Shown here one piece after another: positions 41,601-49,805 of a DNA stretch of 64,000 nt. The notes under the pieces were generated by a model, which saw nothing but the letters and a program-made list of their open reading frames with translations, had not been told where the DNA came from and did no database searches. The position numbers and the translations under genes were made by a program. The stretch spans positions 558,001 to 622,000 of the forward strand of contig JADJHN010000003.1 of assembly GCA_016707485.1 (NCBI GenBank), written 5' to 3'. Within the stretch, counting starts at the first letter, position 1. The number at the start of each line of letters is the position of its first letter. The DNA is from Lysobacterales bacterium (lineage in GTDB: Bacteria; Pseudomonadota; Gammaproteobacteria; Xanthomonadales; Rhodanobacteraceae).

Positions 41601-43700
41601 GTGGCCGCCGCGCGCCTTGGCCGCATGCTTTTGTGCGGTGTTGGCGCGCAAGTGGGCCGCGCGGCGCTGCAGCTTGTCGGTGACGGCGATCACTTCCATC
41701 TTGGTGGGATCGCTGCCGATCAGGTCGAGCTTGTTGACCATCGCGTCGAAGCGGTCATCGTGCGAGCGCAATGCCTGCAGGACCTGCCAGACCACCTTGT
41801 AGGTGGCGTTGTCGTTCAGGGCTTCGTGTGGCTCCTTGCCGGCCGGGATCACTACCGGCAGCACGATGTAACCGCGGGTCTTGCCGGGCGCCTTGCGCAT
41901 TACGCGGCCCACGGCCTGCACCACGTCAACCTGTGAATTGCGCGGGGTGAGGAACAACACGGCATCCAGCGCCGGCACGTCCACGCCTTCGGACAGGCAG
42001 CGCACGTTGGACAGCACACGGCAGGTGTTTTCGGGTGGCGCGGCTTTCAGCCAGTCGAGCCTGGCTTCCTTCTCGCTGGCGTTCATGTTGCCGTCGACGT
42101 GCTCGGCTTGGCACTGGAGCGTGGCAGCGATTTCCTCGTCGGTGCCTTCGTCCTGTGCGGTGCGCTGGTATTCCTCCACCACGGCCTGGAACATGCGGGC
42201 GATGTTTTTGGAGCCCACCTTATGGGTCTTGGCGCCCTGCTTGGCTTCGATGACATGGCAGAACGCCACCGCGCGCTGCATCGGATGACCGTCGTCGGCA
42301 AGGTCGTGGGTCAAGCCCTGCTTGGAAAGCGCCTTCCAGCAACCGACGATGCGTGCGGCATCGTCCATGCGCAGGTCGTTGTCGGCACTGGACAGCAGCT
42401 TCTGCAGGCGGCGGTTGATCGCGGTTTCCTCGACCGCCAGCACGATGACCTTGTAGTCGGACAGCAGGCCGCGCTTGACCGCTTCGGAAAATGTCAACAC
42501 ATAGAGCGGCTTGCCGAACAGCGCCGGATCGTCCATCGACGCCAGCGCCACGTTATCCTTGGCCGCGCTGGCCTTGGCGTTCTCTCCGTAGATGCGCGGC
42601 GTTGCCGTCATGTACAGGCGCTTCGCCGCGCAGATGAAGGCGTTGTCATGCACCTTCACGAAGTGGCTTTCGTCGTCGCCTTCGAAGGTGGCACCTGTGG
42701 TGCGGTGGGCCTCGTCGCAGATGATCAGGTCGAATTCGGCGAGGTCGTACTGCTTCTGCGCGTCGCTGATGACATCGATGGAGTGATAGGTGCTGAACAC
42801 CACGTCCATGTGACTGGCATCGTGGCGCCTGGCGATTTCGGCGGCGAGCGATCTGGCTTCGGTCGTGGCCGGGTACTGCAACTCGTGGGCGAGCATCTCG
42901 AAGTCGTCGTCGCCCTGCTTCTTGCCGACGTCGCTGTCCGAGCACACCGCATAGCTGTGCAATGGCGTGGCGCTTTCCTGTGTCCAGTCGGTCAGCGCCT
43001 GCGACAACAAGGCGAGACTGGGGACGAGGAACAGCACGCGCCTCCCTTTGCCAGCCAGCAACTCGGCAATCTTGAGGGCGGTGAACGTCTTGCCGGTGCC
43101 GCAAGCCATGATCAGCTTGCCGCGATCGGCGTCGGCAAGGCCGGCCTTCACGGCGTCCAGCGCATGTTGCTGGTGTGGGCGCAGTTGCTTTTGCGGTTTC
43201 AGGGCGGGCTTGGCGTCGGTCTGGTACTTCGACCAGTCGATCTGACTGGCTTCCAGGTCGTGCAAGGTGACGAGACTGACTGGCGTTTTCTGGCCCTGCA
43301 ATGCCTCACGCAGGTGGTCGGTGCTCTTGGTGGCGGTGAGGAAGATCAGACCATGGGCGTAGTGCTTCCTGCCTGCGGCGGTGAGAAAGGTGGACACGCT
43401 GTCCAGCGTGAGCCGCGCATCCTCGTCGTAGAACTTGGCTTGGATGGCGTGCAGTTCGTTGCCATCGGCAGTTTCGGCAACGAGGTCGATGCCGGCATCG
43501 GAACCGACATCGCCGAGGCCGCGCTTCGCCGCTTCCTTGCGCCATTCCTCCCACAGCCACACGCGACCGGCGTAGAGGTCGCGGTAGTAGGGTTCGTTGT
43601 TGAGATATGCCTTGACCAGCCGCTCGAAGTAGTTGCCCTTCTCGCGCTCGCTCTTGGCTGTGGTGCGAAAGGTGTCGAGCAGGTTGTGCAGTGCGGTCAT
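38691..43700 (-). CDS. Single-polypeptide restriction-modification enzyme (type ISP-like)
   Basis: A 1669-residue protein with domains in the order known for LlaGI/LlaBIII. An Mrr-like nuclease is at about 60-120 (GSDAGIDLVAE and QAKF give D and QxK). The SF2 helicase has Walker A ACGTGKT at 199-205, DEAH at 329-332 and QAVGRVMR near 590. The N6-adenine methylase has DPFTGTGTF near 925 and GNPPYS near 1034; a C-terminal specificity region runs from about 1150. One chain should therefore methylate, recognise, translocate and cut. The start is ATG 43700 (MTALHNLLDTF). An eight-residue DSRFRGND stretch near 1544-1551 is the translation of a genomic palindromic repeat. Confidence 0.92.
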   Translation of the reverse strand: MTALHNLLDTFRTTAKSEREKGNYFERLVKAYLNNEPYYRDLYAGRVWLWEEWRKEAAKRGLGDVGSDAGIDLVAETADGNELHAIQAKFYDEDARLTLDSVSTFLTAAGRKHYAHGLIFLTATKSTDHLREALQGQKTPVSLVTLHDLEASQIDWSKYQTDAKPALKPQKQLRPHQQHALDAVKAGLADADRGKLIMACGTGKTFTALKIAELLAGKGRRVLFLVPSLALLSQALTDWTQESATPLHSYAVCSDSDVGKKQGDDDFEMLAHELQYPATTEARSLAAEIARRHDASHMDVVFSTYHSIDVISDAQKQYDLAEFDLIICDEAHRTTGATFEGDDESHFVKVHDNAFICAAKRLYMTATPRIYGENAKASAAKDNVALASMDDPALFGKPLYVLTFSEAVKRGLLSDYKVIVLAVEETAINRRLQKLLSSADNDLRMDDAARIVGCWKALSKQGLTHDLADDGHPMQRAVAFCHVIEAKQGAKTHKVGSKNIARMFQAVVEEYQRTAQDEGTDEEIAATLQCQAEHVDGNMNASEKEARLDWLKAAPPENTCRVLSNVRCLSEGVDVPALDAVLFLTPRNSQVDVVQAVGRVMRKAPGKTRGYIVLPVVIPAGKEPHEALNDNATYKVVWQVLQALRSHDDRFDAMVNKLDLIGSDPTKMEVIAVTDKLQRRAAHLRANTAQKHAAKARGGHAIGHAVADETRVEQAEMQFEIGEIEKAIYAKLVQKVGNRHHWEDWAADIARIANTHIDRIKAILENPANTKERKAFDAFAAELRDDLNDKITDAEIIETLAQHLITKPVFEALFEGHEFTRNNPVSKAMGKILALLQEHHLDKEADTLTKFYDSVKMRAEGITSAEGQQKIIKELYDKFFNGAFPELSKRLGIVYTPVEVVDFIIHSVQHVLKSEFNASLGDKGVHILDPFTGTGTFITRLIQSELITREQLPYKYQHELHANEIVLLAYYIASINIERAYHDIAGGDYVPFEGICLTDTFQMGEKGDLVDALLVDNSQRRKRQMALDIRVILGNPPYSAKQDSANDNNQNVAYPQLDQRVADTYVKHSKATNPRNLYDSYIRAIRWASDRIGNSGVIGFVTNAGWLEANTADGLRQCLVEEFSDIYVFHLRGNQRTSGEQSRKEGGKIFGSGSRAPIAITLLVKNPDSHDHGRIYFHDIGDYLSQGDKLAIVSHFGSIAGIGKEQAWQSITPDDHGDWLRQRDDSFGEFIALGDKQSQGIKLFDNYAQGVLTSRDAWCYNAGKAVLESNMKRMIAFYNGEVERFDEACVGLDRKLRDAKVDDFISADPAAISWSRSLKQAVVKDRQLAFRADRVVSGLYRPFLKQWLYFDRPLNEYVFQMPRIFPHASSVNRVITLSNIGSKHGFSALMTDLVADFQVQFNGQCFPLYLYDEATNADDAPAPGLFDQPKDKASAPARRDAITDAGLVHFQSAYPGEKITKEDLFYYVYGLLHSPDYRERYADNLAKELPRIPRVKTAADFWAFSKAGRALAELHLGYETVPMYAKAKVIGSDGKALDLGNPKALDSRFRGNDEREKFWRVEKMKVPKTKGEKDLTTLIYNSKITVTGVPAEAYDYVVNGKPALDWVIERQCVKTDKDSGIVNDANAWATETMHNPRYPLELFLRVITVSLETMKIVRALPKLDIRTGG
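39041..39069 (-). repeat. Palindromic repeat inserted in frame in the restriction-modification gene
   Basis: ATTCCCGC GAAA GCGGGAAT forms a perfect 8-bp hairpin (39045-39064) within the longer unit CGTCATTCCC...GGAATCCAG. This is the widely dispersed proteobacterial repeat whose reading gives DSRFRGND. It adds codons without a frame change. Confidence 0.85.
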
Positions 43701-43853
43701 CCTGGATTCCCCAAGCCGCCGTGCCGGATGCGGGCGGTTCCATGCTTGATGGCCATTGTGCCGCAGGCGATGCCGCTGCCGCGAGCCACGCCGCATTACG
43801 CGCGATACCACAGCTTCACACCGCCGCCTCGCGCCCCGTGGCGAGCGTGTCGA

Positions 43854-44471
43854 TCAGGCTGCCAGGTGCGTGGTCTTGATCACGCGTGGATCATCGGCAA
43901 ACTCAAGCAGCATGCGCCGCACGCGCTCTTGCCAGCCCTCGGCAAATTCGCGCTTTTGCGCATCGCTGGCTACGTCCTGGATGATTGCGCCAAGCAGCGC
44001 ACGCTGGTTGGGATTGCCTGGCACCAGCGAGGCGTCCAGTTCGACGGCGACGGCATCGCCGCTGTCGCGTCGACGGAAGATCACGCCTCCGGGGCTGGCT
44101 TGTCCGGCAAAGACCAGCAGGCCATTGCGCGCGTAGCGTCCGCCGAGTCCCTGGAAACCATTTTCGGCGGCGGCACCGGTGAGCAGGGTCAGCACCTGGG
44201 CGACAACGCCGGTGGTGCCGTGGTCGCGCGGCGCCGGCATCCACACCTCGATCAGGCCGCGCTCGGCCGGAGTGTCGGGAAACAAAGCCTTGAGTGCCGC
44301 ACGCGCCATCAGGAACGCACCGGCCACGGTCGGGCAGGAATGACCGGCCAGGCGCACGGCATCGGCGTAGCAATAGTCGATGCGCCCGTCGTCGGAGGCA
44401 CCCAGCAGTTGCGCCAGCGGATCCACCGTTTCCACGACGGGGCCGGCGGAAAAGAATGCGGGAAAGCTCAT
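43854..44471 (-). CDS. FmdE-like domain protein, Fur-box controlled
   Basis: A 205-residue protein. The segment RLAGHSCPTVAGAFLMARAA has the GHxCP pattern of FmdE (formylmethanofuran dehydrogenase subunit E-like) domains, which bind a metal through His and Cys, at the same place near the N-terminus. There is no signal peptide. No methanogenesis genes are near, so the name only states the fold. ATG 44471 has AAAGGA seven bases upstream, and a Fur box lies 13-31 bases upstream, so it is probably made under iron limitation. The function is unknown; metal handling linked to sulfur metabolism is a guess from the neighbour at 44553. Confidence 0.7.
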   Translation of the reverse strand: MSFPAFFSAGPVVETVDPLAQLLGASDDGRIDYCYADAVRLAGHSCPTVAGAFLMARAALKALFPDTPAERGLIEVWMPAPRDHGTTGVVAQVLTLLTGAAAENGFQGLGGRYARNGLLVFAGQASPGGVIFRRRDSGDAVAVELDASLVPGNPNQRALLGAIIQDVASDAQKREFAEGWQERVRRMLLEFADDPRVIKTTHLAA

Positions 44472-44483
44472 CTTCGTGTCCTT

Positions 44484-44502
44484 TCAAATGCGAATCATTA
44501 TC
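44484..44502 (-). promoter_or_regulatory. Fur box upstream of the FmdE-like gene
   Basis: The 19-mer matches the consensus GATAATGATAATCATTATC at 14 positions, including the run AATCATTATC. It lies in the 81-bp spacer between the cysteine-synthase gene and the FmdE-like start at 44471, close enough to block transcription of the latter. Confidence 0.7.
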
Positions 44503-44552
44503 ATGCGGCACCCTGCCGGGCACCCGGCTGACGCAGGTCAAGTCAGCTGGAT

Positions 44553-45560
44553 TCAAGCGAATCTGAGCGGGGCATCTTCAGCGGCCTGACTGAAGTACGA
44601 CGACAGGTATTTCTCGCCTTCGTCGCAGAAAATGGTGACGATCGTGCGCAACTCGGGATGCGCCTCACGGATTCGTCGTGCCGCCAGCAAATGTGCGCCG
44701 GAACTGGGGCCGCACAACAAACCGTGTTCGCGGGCGAGGCGTTTCATCTCGACCAGGGCCTCGTCGCTGGAGACCGCCGTGACCTCGTCGATCAAGGCCG
44801 AATGGCGCTGGAAGATGCCGGGCACGAAGCCGTCGGAAATGCCTTCGATGGCATGGCTGGCGATTTCTCCGCAGAGGATGGTCTGCGATTCGGAAGGCTC
44901 CATCGCGAACAGGCGAACCGACGGATGGACCGCGCGGAAGGCCTGACCCACGCCGATCAGGGTGCCGCCGGTGCCGACCCCGAGCACGAGTGCATCGGGC
45001 AGCCGACCGGCCGGCAATTGCGCGAGGATTTCAGGGCCGAGGATCAAGCGGTTTTCCTCGACATTGAGCTCGGAGTTGAACTGGCCGGGGCAGAAGTAGC
45101 CAGGCTGTTCGCCAAGTTCACGCGCCCGCTGCAAGGCCTGGTCGACATGGAAATCGCCACAGAAAAGGATCTCGGCACCGTAGGCGCGCGAAATCGCCAT
45201 GCGTTCGTCGGACAAGCCGTGCGGCATCACCACCAGCATCCGGTAACCCTTGACTGCGGCGACCATCGCCAGCGCATTGCCGGTGTTGCCGCTGGTTGCC
45301 TCGACGATGGTGTCGCCGGGTTTCAGCAGGCCTTGCTGTTCGGCACGCTCGATCATGTAGTGCGCGATGCGCGCCTTGATCGAACCGGACGGATTGAGGA
45401 ATTCGAGTTTGACGAAGATGCCGTCGATTTCGAGCAAGGGCGTGTCGCCAATCGCAGCGAGGATGTTGCGCGAAACCGTGACATGGCGTTGCGGACCTGG
45501 CCGCTGCGCGGCATCCGTGGAAACCCGGGGCGGCCCTTTGGCCGAAACATCGATTGGCAT
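44553..45560 (-). CDS. cysM: Cysteine synthase family PLP enzyme
   Basis: A 335-residue fold type II PLP enzyme of the O-acetylserine sulfhydrylase/cystathionine beta-synthase family. The PLP lysine is in NPSGSIKARIAHYM, followed by EATSGNTGNALAM and the phosphate loop GVGTGGTLIGVG; GPSSGAHL is near the end. ATG 45560 has GAGGAG at the right distance. Cysteine synthase B, CysK or a related siderophore-type synthase cannot be separated here, so the symbol is tentative. No C-terminal CBS domains are present. Confidence 0.85.
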   Translation of the reverse strand: MPIDVSAKGPPRVSTDAAQRPGPQRHVTVSRNILAAIGDTPLLEIDGIFVKLEFLNPSGSIKARIAHYMIERAEQQGLLKPGDTIVEATSGNTGNALAMVAAVKGYRMLVVMPHGLSDERMAISRAYGAEILFCGDFHVDQALQRARELGEQPGYFCPGQFNSELNVEENRLILGPEILAQLPAGRLPDALVLGVGTGGTLIGVGQAFRAVHPSVRLFAMEPSESQTILCGEIASHAIEGISDGFVPGIFQRHSALIDEVTAVSSDEALVEMKRLAREHGLLCGPSSGAHLLAARRIREAHPELRTIVTIFCDEGEKYLSSYFSQAAEDAPLRFA

Positions 45561-45763
45561 CGCATCACTCCTCGAAAAGGATGGGCACCACGGCGTCATT
45601 GCCCGCGGCAGCCGGTCACGCAGCTGCCGACTTCGACTGCCTGCGCAGCAGATTCGTGTTCACCTTCGAGGCCAATCCGGCGGATCAAGGGTGAGCGGGG
45701 GCAGCACGCCCGGGCAAGCGCACCCGTCGCCATGCCGGGCCTCCTCAAGGTGCGGCTCGCCGT

Positions 45764-45783
45764 GGTGAATTCAAGGATTCACC
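45764..45783. other. GGTGAAT/ATTCACC hairpin after the dipeptidase gene
   Basis: A 7-bp perfect stem with a 6-base loop, 21 bases beyond the dipeptidase stop. No U-run, so a weak terminator candidate. The rest of the 243-bp spacer (45561-45803) shows nothing I recognise. Confidence 0.3.
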
Positions 45784-45803
45784 GGGGCCACGTGCTGTCT
45801 GCG

Positions 45804-47129
45804 TCAGTTGGCAGGCGCTTTCTTCTCGTCCTCGATCTTCGCCATCGAAGGCAGCTCGGTCGCCTGCAGTTGCCGCGCGACGGCTTCGTTGGCACGCATG
45901 ACGCGCAGCATGTTGCCGCCGGCGACTGCAGCGAGGTCGGCATCGCTCCAGCCGCGTCGGGCCAGTTCGACCAGCAAGGCTGGATACTTGTCGACGCCAT
46001 CGAGGCCCTCGGGCGTGTTCGGGATGCCGTCGAAGTCGGAACCCAGGCCGACGCTTTCGACACCGGCGATCTTGCGGATGTGGTCGAGGTGGTCGGCGAC
46101 ATCGGCGAGGGTCACGGTCGGCGGCGGATGCCGGCGCTCCCATTCGGCCATGGCTGCGGCAGCGCGCTCGGGTTGTCCGATGTACAGGCCAAAGAACGGT
46201 GGCGAATTGTAGCGGGTCGCTTCCGCAGCGTGGTCGGAATCCCAGCGCGCGCGTTCCTGCGAGATGTAGCTCGGGAAGAAATTGACCATGACGATGCCGT
46301 GGTTCTGCGCGACCAGGCGCAGGACCTCATCCGGCACGTCGCGCGGATGATCGATCAGGCCGCGCGCACCGGAATGCGAGAACATCACCGGCGACTTGCT
46401 GACAGCGATGGCGTCCGTCATCGTCTTCACCGAAACATGGCTGAGATCGACGATCATGCCAAGCCGGTTCATCTCGCCGATCACGGCGCGGCCGAAAACG
46501 GTCAGCCCGTTGTGCTGCGGGTTGTCGGTCGCCGAATCGGCCCAGTCGGTATTTCGCGAATGGGTCAGGGTCAGGTAGCGCGCGCCGAGGGTGTACATCT
46601 GGCGCAAGGCCGCCATCGAGTTGTCGATCTGATAACCGCCTTCGACGCCGATCAGCGAGGCGACGCGCCCGGCCTTGTGGATGCGCACGATGTCATCGGC
46701 GGTGTAAGCCATCTGCAAGGCCTGCGGATACTGCGCCGCCATGTTGTGGACAATGTCGATCTGCTCGATGGCGGTCTTGACCGCCTCGGGCCCGGTGGTC
46801 GTGGCCGGGATCCAGACCGACCAGAACTGGCCGCCGACGTGGCCCTTGCGCAAGCGCGGAATGTCGGTCATCAGGCCGACCCAGTCCTTGTCGGCATCCG
46901 CCGGGCGCGGCATGTCGGCGTGATCGACGTTGAGATCGACACCGCCCGCGCGCGTGCGGATCTCCCAGGGCAGGTCGTTGTGTCCATCGATCAAGGGCGT
47001 CTTCGTCAGCACGCGTTCGACGCGGGCGAACAGTGCCGCATCGTCGGCTGGCGCAGGCGACTTTGCTTGGGCACAGCCGATGGCGAGAAAGAGGCCAATG
47101 CCGAAACGCGCTACCGGGTTGCCGGGCAT
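45804..47129 (-). CDS. Exported membrane dipeptidase, M19 family
   Basis: A 441-residue zinc peptidase like renal dipeptidase. Metal ligands are visible as the HxD in IDGHNDLPWE, a glutamate in GVEGGYQID, His in DLSHVSVKT, His in FSHSGARG and Asp in GSDFDGIP. An N-terminal hydrophobic signal (FGIGLFLAIGCAQAKS) with a cysteine suggests export, possibly as a lipoprotein. ATG 47129 follows TGGAGA. M19 enzymes cleave dipeptides, often those with D-residues at the second position. It lies downstream of the TonB receptor after a terminator. Confidence 0.92.
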   Translation of the reverse strand: MPGNPVARFGIGLFLAIGCAQAKSPAPADDAALFARVERVLTKTPLIDGHNDLPWEIRTRAGGVDLNVDHADMPRPADADKDWVGLMTDIPRLRKGHVGGQFWSVWIPATTTGPEAVKTAIEQIDIVHNMAAQYPQALQMAYTADDIVRIHKAGRVASLIGVEGGYQIDNSMAALRQMYTLGARYLTLTHSRNTDWADSATDNPQHNGLTVFGRAVIGEMNRLGMIVDLSHVSVKTMTDAIAVSKSPVMFSHSGARGLIDHPRDVPDEVLRLVAQNHGIVMVNFFPSYISQERARWDSDHAAEATRYNSPPFFGLYIGQPERAAAAMAEWERRHPPPTVTLADVADHLDHIRKIAGVESVGLGSDFDGIPNTPEGLDGVDKYPALLVELARRGWSDADLAAVAGGNMLRVMRANEAVARQLQATELPSMAKIEDEKKAPAN

Positions 47130-47257
47130 GTCGTCTCCAGAGGGTGGCGCCGAATGGGGTTCGGCCCCGTCGGCAGATCTTCGCACACCTGCGTGGCGCT
47201 GCTACCACGCCCTGACCTGGCGGAATCCGCGCACAACCGCGACGGCTTTCGCGTAGC

Positions 47258-47292
47258 CGGAAACGAAGAACCCCGGCCTCGCGCCGGGGTTC
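47258..47292 (-). terminator. Rho-independent terminator of the TonB receptor gene
   Basis: GAACCCCGGC and GCCGGGGTTC form a perfect 10-bp stem (47268-47277 with 47283-47292) around a 5-base loop; on the minus strand TTCGTTT follows. It separates the receptor from the dipeptidase gene. Confidence 0.85.
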
Positions 47293-47317
47293 GGTCGACA
47301 ATGCAAACGCGCAGGAA

Positions 47318-49768
47318 TCAGAACTTCTGCGAGAAGCGCACACCGACCATGCGTGGATGGGTCGGAACCACGTACACCTGGCCATCGGGATATTCGGGCA
47401 CCACGCCGGGAGCACCGCAGACGGCTTCGGCGCATTCGGTGAAACGCGAGATCTGACCCCGCTTGTCGAAGGCGTTGTCGACAAAGAAATCCAGCGCCCA
47501 GTTGTCCTTGGCGATGCCGGCGGAAAAATCGAACATCGAATAGGACGGCAGGTTGCCGAGGATTCCACGTTCCATGATGCGCAGGTCCGAGGTGCGTTCG
47601 CCCACGTGCACGCCAGCACCCTGCACATAGGCCTGCAGGCTGCCGATGTCGAAGGTGTAGCGTGCGGTCAGGGTGCCCTTGAACTTGGGCGTCACCGGCA
47701 GACGCGTGCCGGTGGGTGCTTCCGGATCGTCGCATTCGGTGACCGGGATGCCATCATCATCGGTGAATCCGCAATAGTTTTCCGTCAACTTCGCGTTGTA
47801 GAAGGCGGCACCCGCTGAAATCTGCAGATTGTACGATGCCGCCCAGTTCACCTCGAACTCGGCACCATTGATGCGTGCCTGGTTGGCATTCTTGATTTCC
47901 GTGAGGCCGTTCGCGCCGAGGATGCTGAACTGGAAGTCCTTCCATTGCTGACGGAACACCGAGCCGTTGAACGACAGGTGGTTGTCGAGCCAGGTCGTCT
48001 TCCAGCCAGCTTCGAAATTGGTCAGGTAGTCGGAAAGATACGGCGGCAGGATGCCGCGCCGGTTGATGCCGCCCGGACGGAAGCCTTCGGAACGGGTCAG
48101 GTAGAACATCTTGGTCGGTGTCGCCTTCCAGGTCAGGTTGGCCTTGTACAGCGAGCCTGATTCCTTGACCGACTTGTCGAAGTCCTGGCATGGCGCGCCA
48201 TGGTACGGCTCGGGTGTCGGGCAGCCCGCTTCACCGTATTCGGAGTCCGGCGAGAAGCCCGCACTGAAGCCGAAGTAGCCGCCAAGGCTGTTGTCGGACT
48301 TGAAGTAGCGGCCACCGAAGCTGGCGGTCAAGGTATCGGGAATGATGTCGTATGAGAGTTCCCCAAACAGGGCCTTGTCGCGATCCTCGCGCGTCTGCTT
48401 GGTCAGCCAGAGCGTGTCGGGCCAGCCCGGGGTGCTGAGTTCGCTCGACAGGCCATTGATCTTGTAGCGCTGCTGGATGTCGTGGTCCTGATCCTGCCAG
48501 AACAAGCCGCCGACGAAACGCAGGCGGTTGTCCTGCGGGGTGGCGATGCGCAACTCGTGGCTGGTCTTGCGGTAGCGATCCTTGGCCTGGATGTACTGCG
48601 AGGGATTGATGATGTCGCCGTTGTCGTTGTAGATCGAACCGCCGTAGGCATACAGCGTGTCGTACCAGAACGAGTAATCGGAATAATCCGATTCGATCAA
48701 GTCGCTGCGGTTGAGGTGGGCAAACGAATAGGTGACATCGAAATTGCCGACCTTGCCCTCCACGGTCAGCGCCGCCTGGTTCCAGTTGTCCTGCGATGTT
48801 TCCGGATAGAAGTGGGTCAGCTCAAGATCACCAACCGCCGGATCATAGGCAAACAGGCCGTTTGCTTCGGATTTCTGGCCGACCAGGGATGCATTGACGG
48901 TCCAGTTCTCGTTGAGGTTGATGCCGAGCGCAAGGCGCGCGCCGGTGGTATCGATATCGTTGTAGTTGTCACGCGCCGTGGCGGCATTGCTGATCGTGCC
49001 GTTGCCGCCGGTGAACTCGTCCCAGCTCGGATATGTGCGCGTGCCGGACACATTGTCGATGTAGCCGGCTTCCTTCTCGCGCCAGCCGACCAGGCGGATC
49101 GCCGCTTGCTCGCCAAGCGGGAAGTTGACGAACCCTTCCTGCACGTTGCCGATGCCGCCGTGGCTGGTGCTGTTGACGCCGAGGCTGTAACCGGCCTCAT
49201 AGCCGCCGGGATCGGGCTTGTTGGTGATGATGCGGATCGTGCCGGCTTCGGAACTGGCGCCATACAAGGTGCCTTGCGGACCCGAGAGCACTTCGACGCG
49301 GGCAATGTCGTAGATGTGGATGTCGAGCGGCCCCTGAATCGTCGTCACCGGCTGTTCGTCGAGATAGACGCCGACGCTGGGCAGGGACCCGGAATGGTTG
49401 CCATCGCCGCCGCTGGCGACACCGCGCATGTAGATCTGCGCGTAGCCCGGACCCAGCGACTGGTAGGAAACGCTGGGCAGGAACTTTGCGTAATCGTCGA
49501 AATTCGACACGTTGAGTTCGCGCAGTTTTTCGTTGCCGAGCACCTGGATGCTGATCGGCACTTCCTGCAGGTTCTCGGTGCGCTTCTGCGAGGTCACCGT
49601 GATCACGTCGAGGCTCGACGTCGCCGGGCTCGGCGGCTCCGCCGCTGGCCGGGAATCCTGCGCATACGCCGCGCCCGCTACCGCAAGGTGGATCGCCACC
49701 ACCAGCGGCAACCGCGCAACGCGCGGCGGCCGTGTTCGCAAACGGGTCATCGCACTTCGTCTTTTCAT
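47318..49768 (-). CDS. TonB-dependent outer membrane receptor
   Basis: An 816-residue receptor. ATG 49768 follows GGAGG and encodes a signal peptide ending near HLAVAGAAYAQ. The TonB-box-like VITVTSQKRTENLQEVPISI is followed by the plug domain (VEVLSGPQGTLYGASSEAGT is its hallmark) and a 22-strand barrel that ends in the aromatic VGVRFSQKF. No siderophore-specific feature or iron box is seen, so the ligand is unknown. It is 37 bases downstream of the TPR-sulfotransferase gene and almost certainly shares its transcript. Confidence 0.95.
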   Translation of the reverse strand: MKRRSAMTRLRTRPPRVARLPLVVAIHLAVAGAAYAQDSRPAAEPPSPATSSLDVITVTSQKRTENLQEVPISIQVLGNEKLRELNVSNFDDYAKFLPSVSYQSLGPGYAQIYMRGVASGGDGNHSGSLPSVGVYLDEQPVTTIQGPLDIHIYDIARVEVLSGPQGTLYGASSEAGTIRIITNKPDPGGYEAGYSLGVNSTSHGGIGNVQEGFVNFPLGEQAAIRLVGWREKEAGYIDNVSGTRTYPSWDEFTGGNGTISNAATARDNYNDIDTTGARLALGINLNENWTVNASLVGQKSEANGLFAYDPAVGDLELTHFYPETSQDNWNQAALTVEGKVGNFDVTYSFAHLNRSDLIESDYSDYSFWYDTLYAYGGSIYNDNGDIINPSQYIQAKDRYRKTSHELRIATPQDNRLRFVGGLFWQDQDHDIQQRYKINGLSSELSTPGWPDTLWLTKQTREDRDKALFGELSYDIIPDTLTASFGGRYFKSDNSLGGYFGFSAGFSPDSEYGEAGCPTPEPYHGAPCQDFDKSVKESGSLYKANLTWKATPTKMFYLTRSEGFRPGGINRRGILPPYLSDYLTNFEAGWKTTWLDNHLSFNGSVFRQQWKDFQFSILGANGLTEIKNANQARINGAEFEVNWAASYNLQISAGAAFYNAKLTENYCGFTDDDGIPVTECDDPEAPTGTRLPVTPKFKGTLTARYTFDIGSLQAYVQGAGVHVGERTSDLRIMERGILGNLPSYSMFDFSAGIAKDNWALDFFVDNAFDKRGQISRFTECAEAVCGAPGVVPEYPDGQVYVVPTHPRMVGVRFSQKF

Positions 49769-49805
49769 CGGGTACCCCTCCAGGTTCTTTGGATTTTGCA
49801 ACGGT

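Noticed and set aside
43680..43730. Second copy of the palindromic repeat at the start of the restriction-modification gene (CCTGGATTCCCC)
   Set aside because: Only about ten bases match and there is no inverted partner, so it is probably chance.
43854..44471. Formylmethanofuran dehydrogenase function
   Set aside because: Only the short His/Cys motif is shared; no other C1 pathway genes are near.
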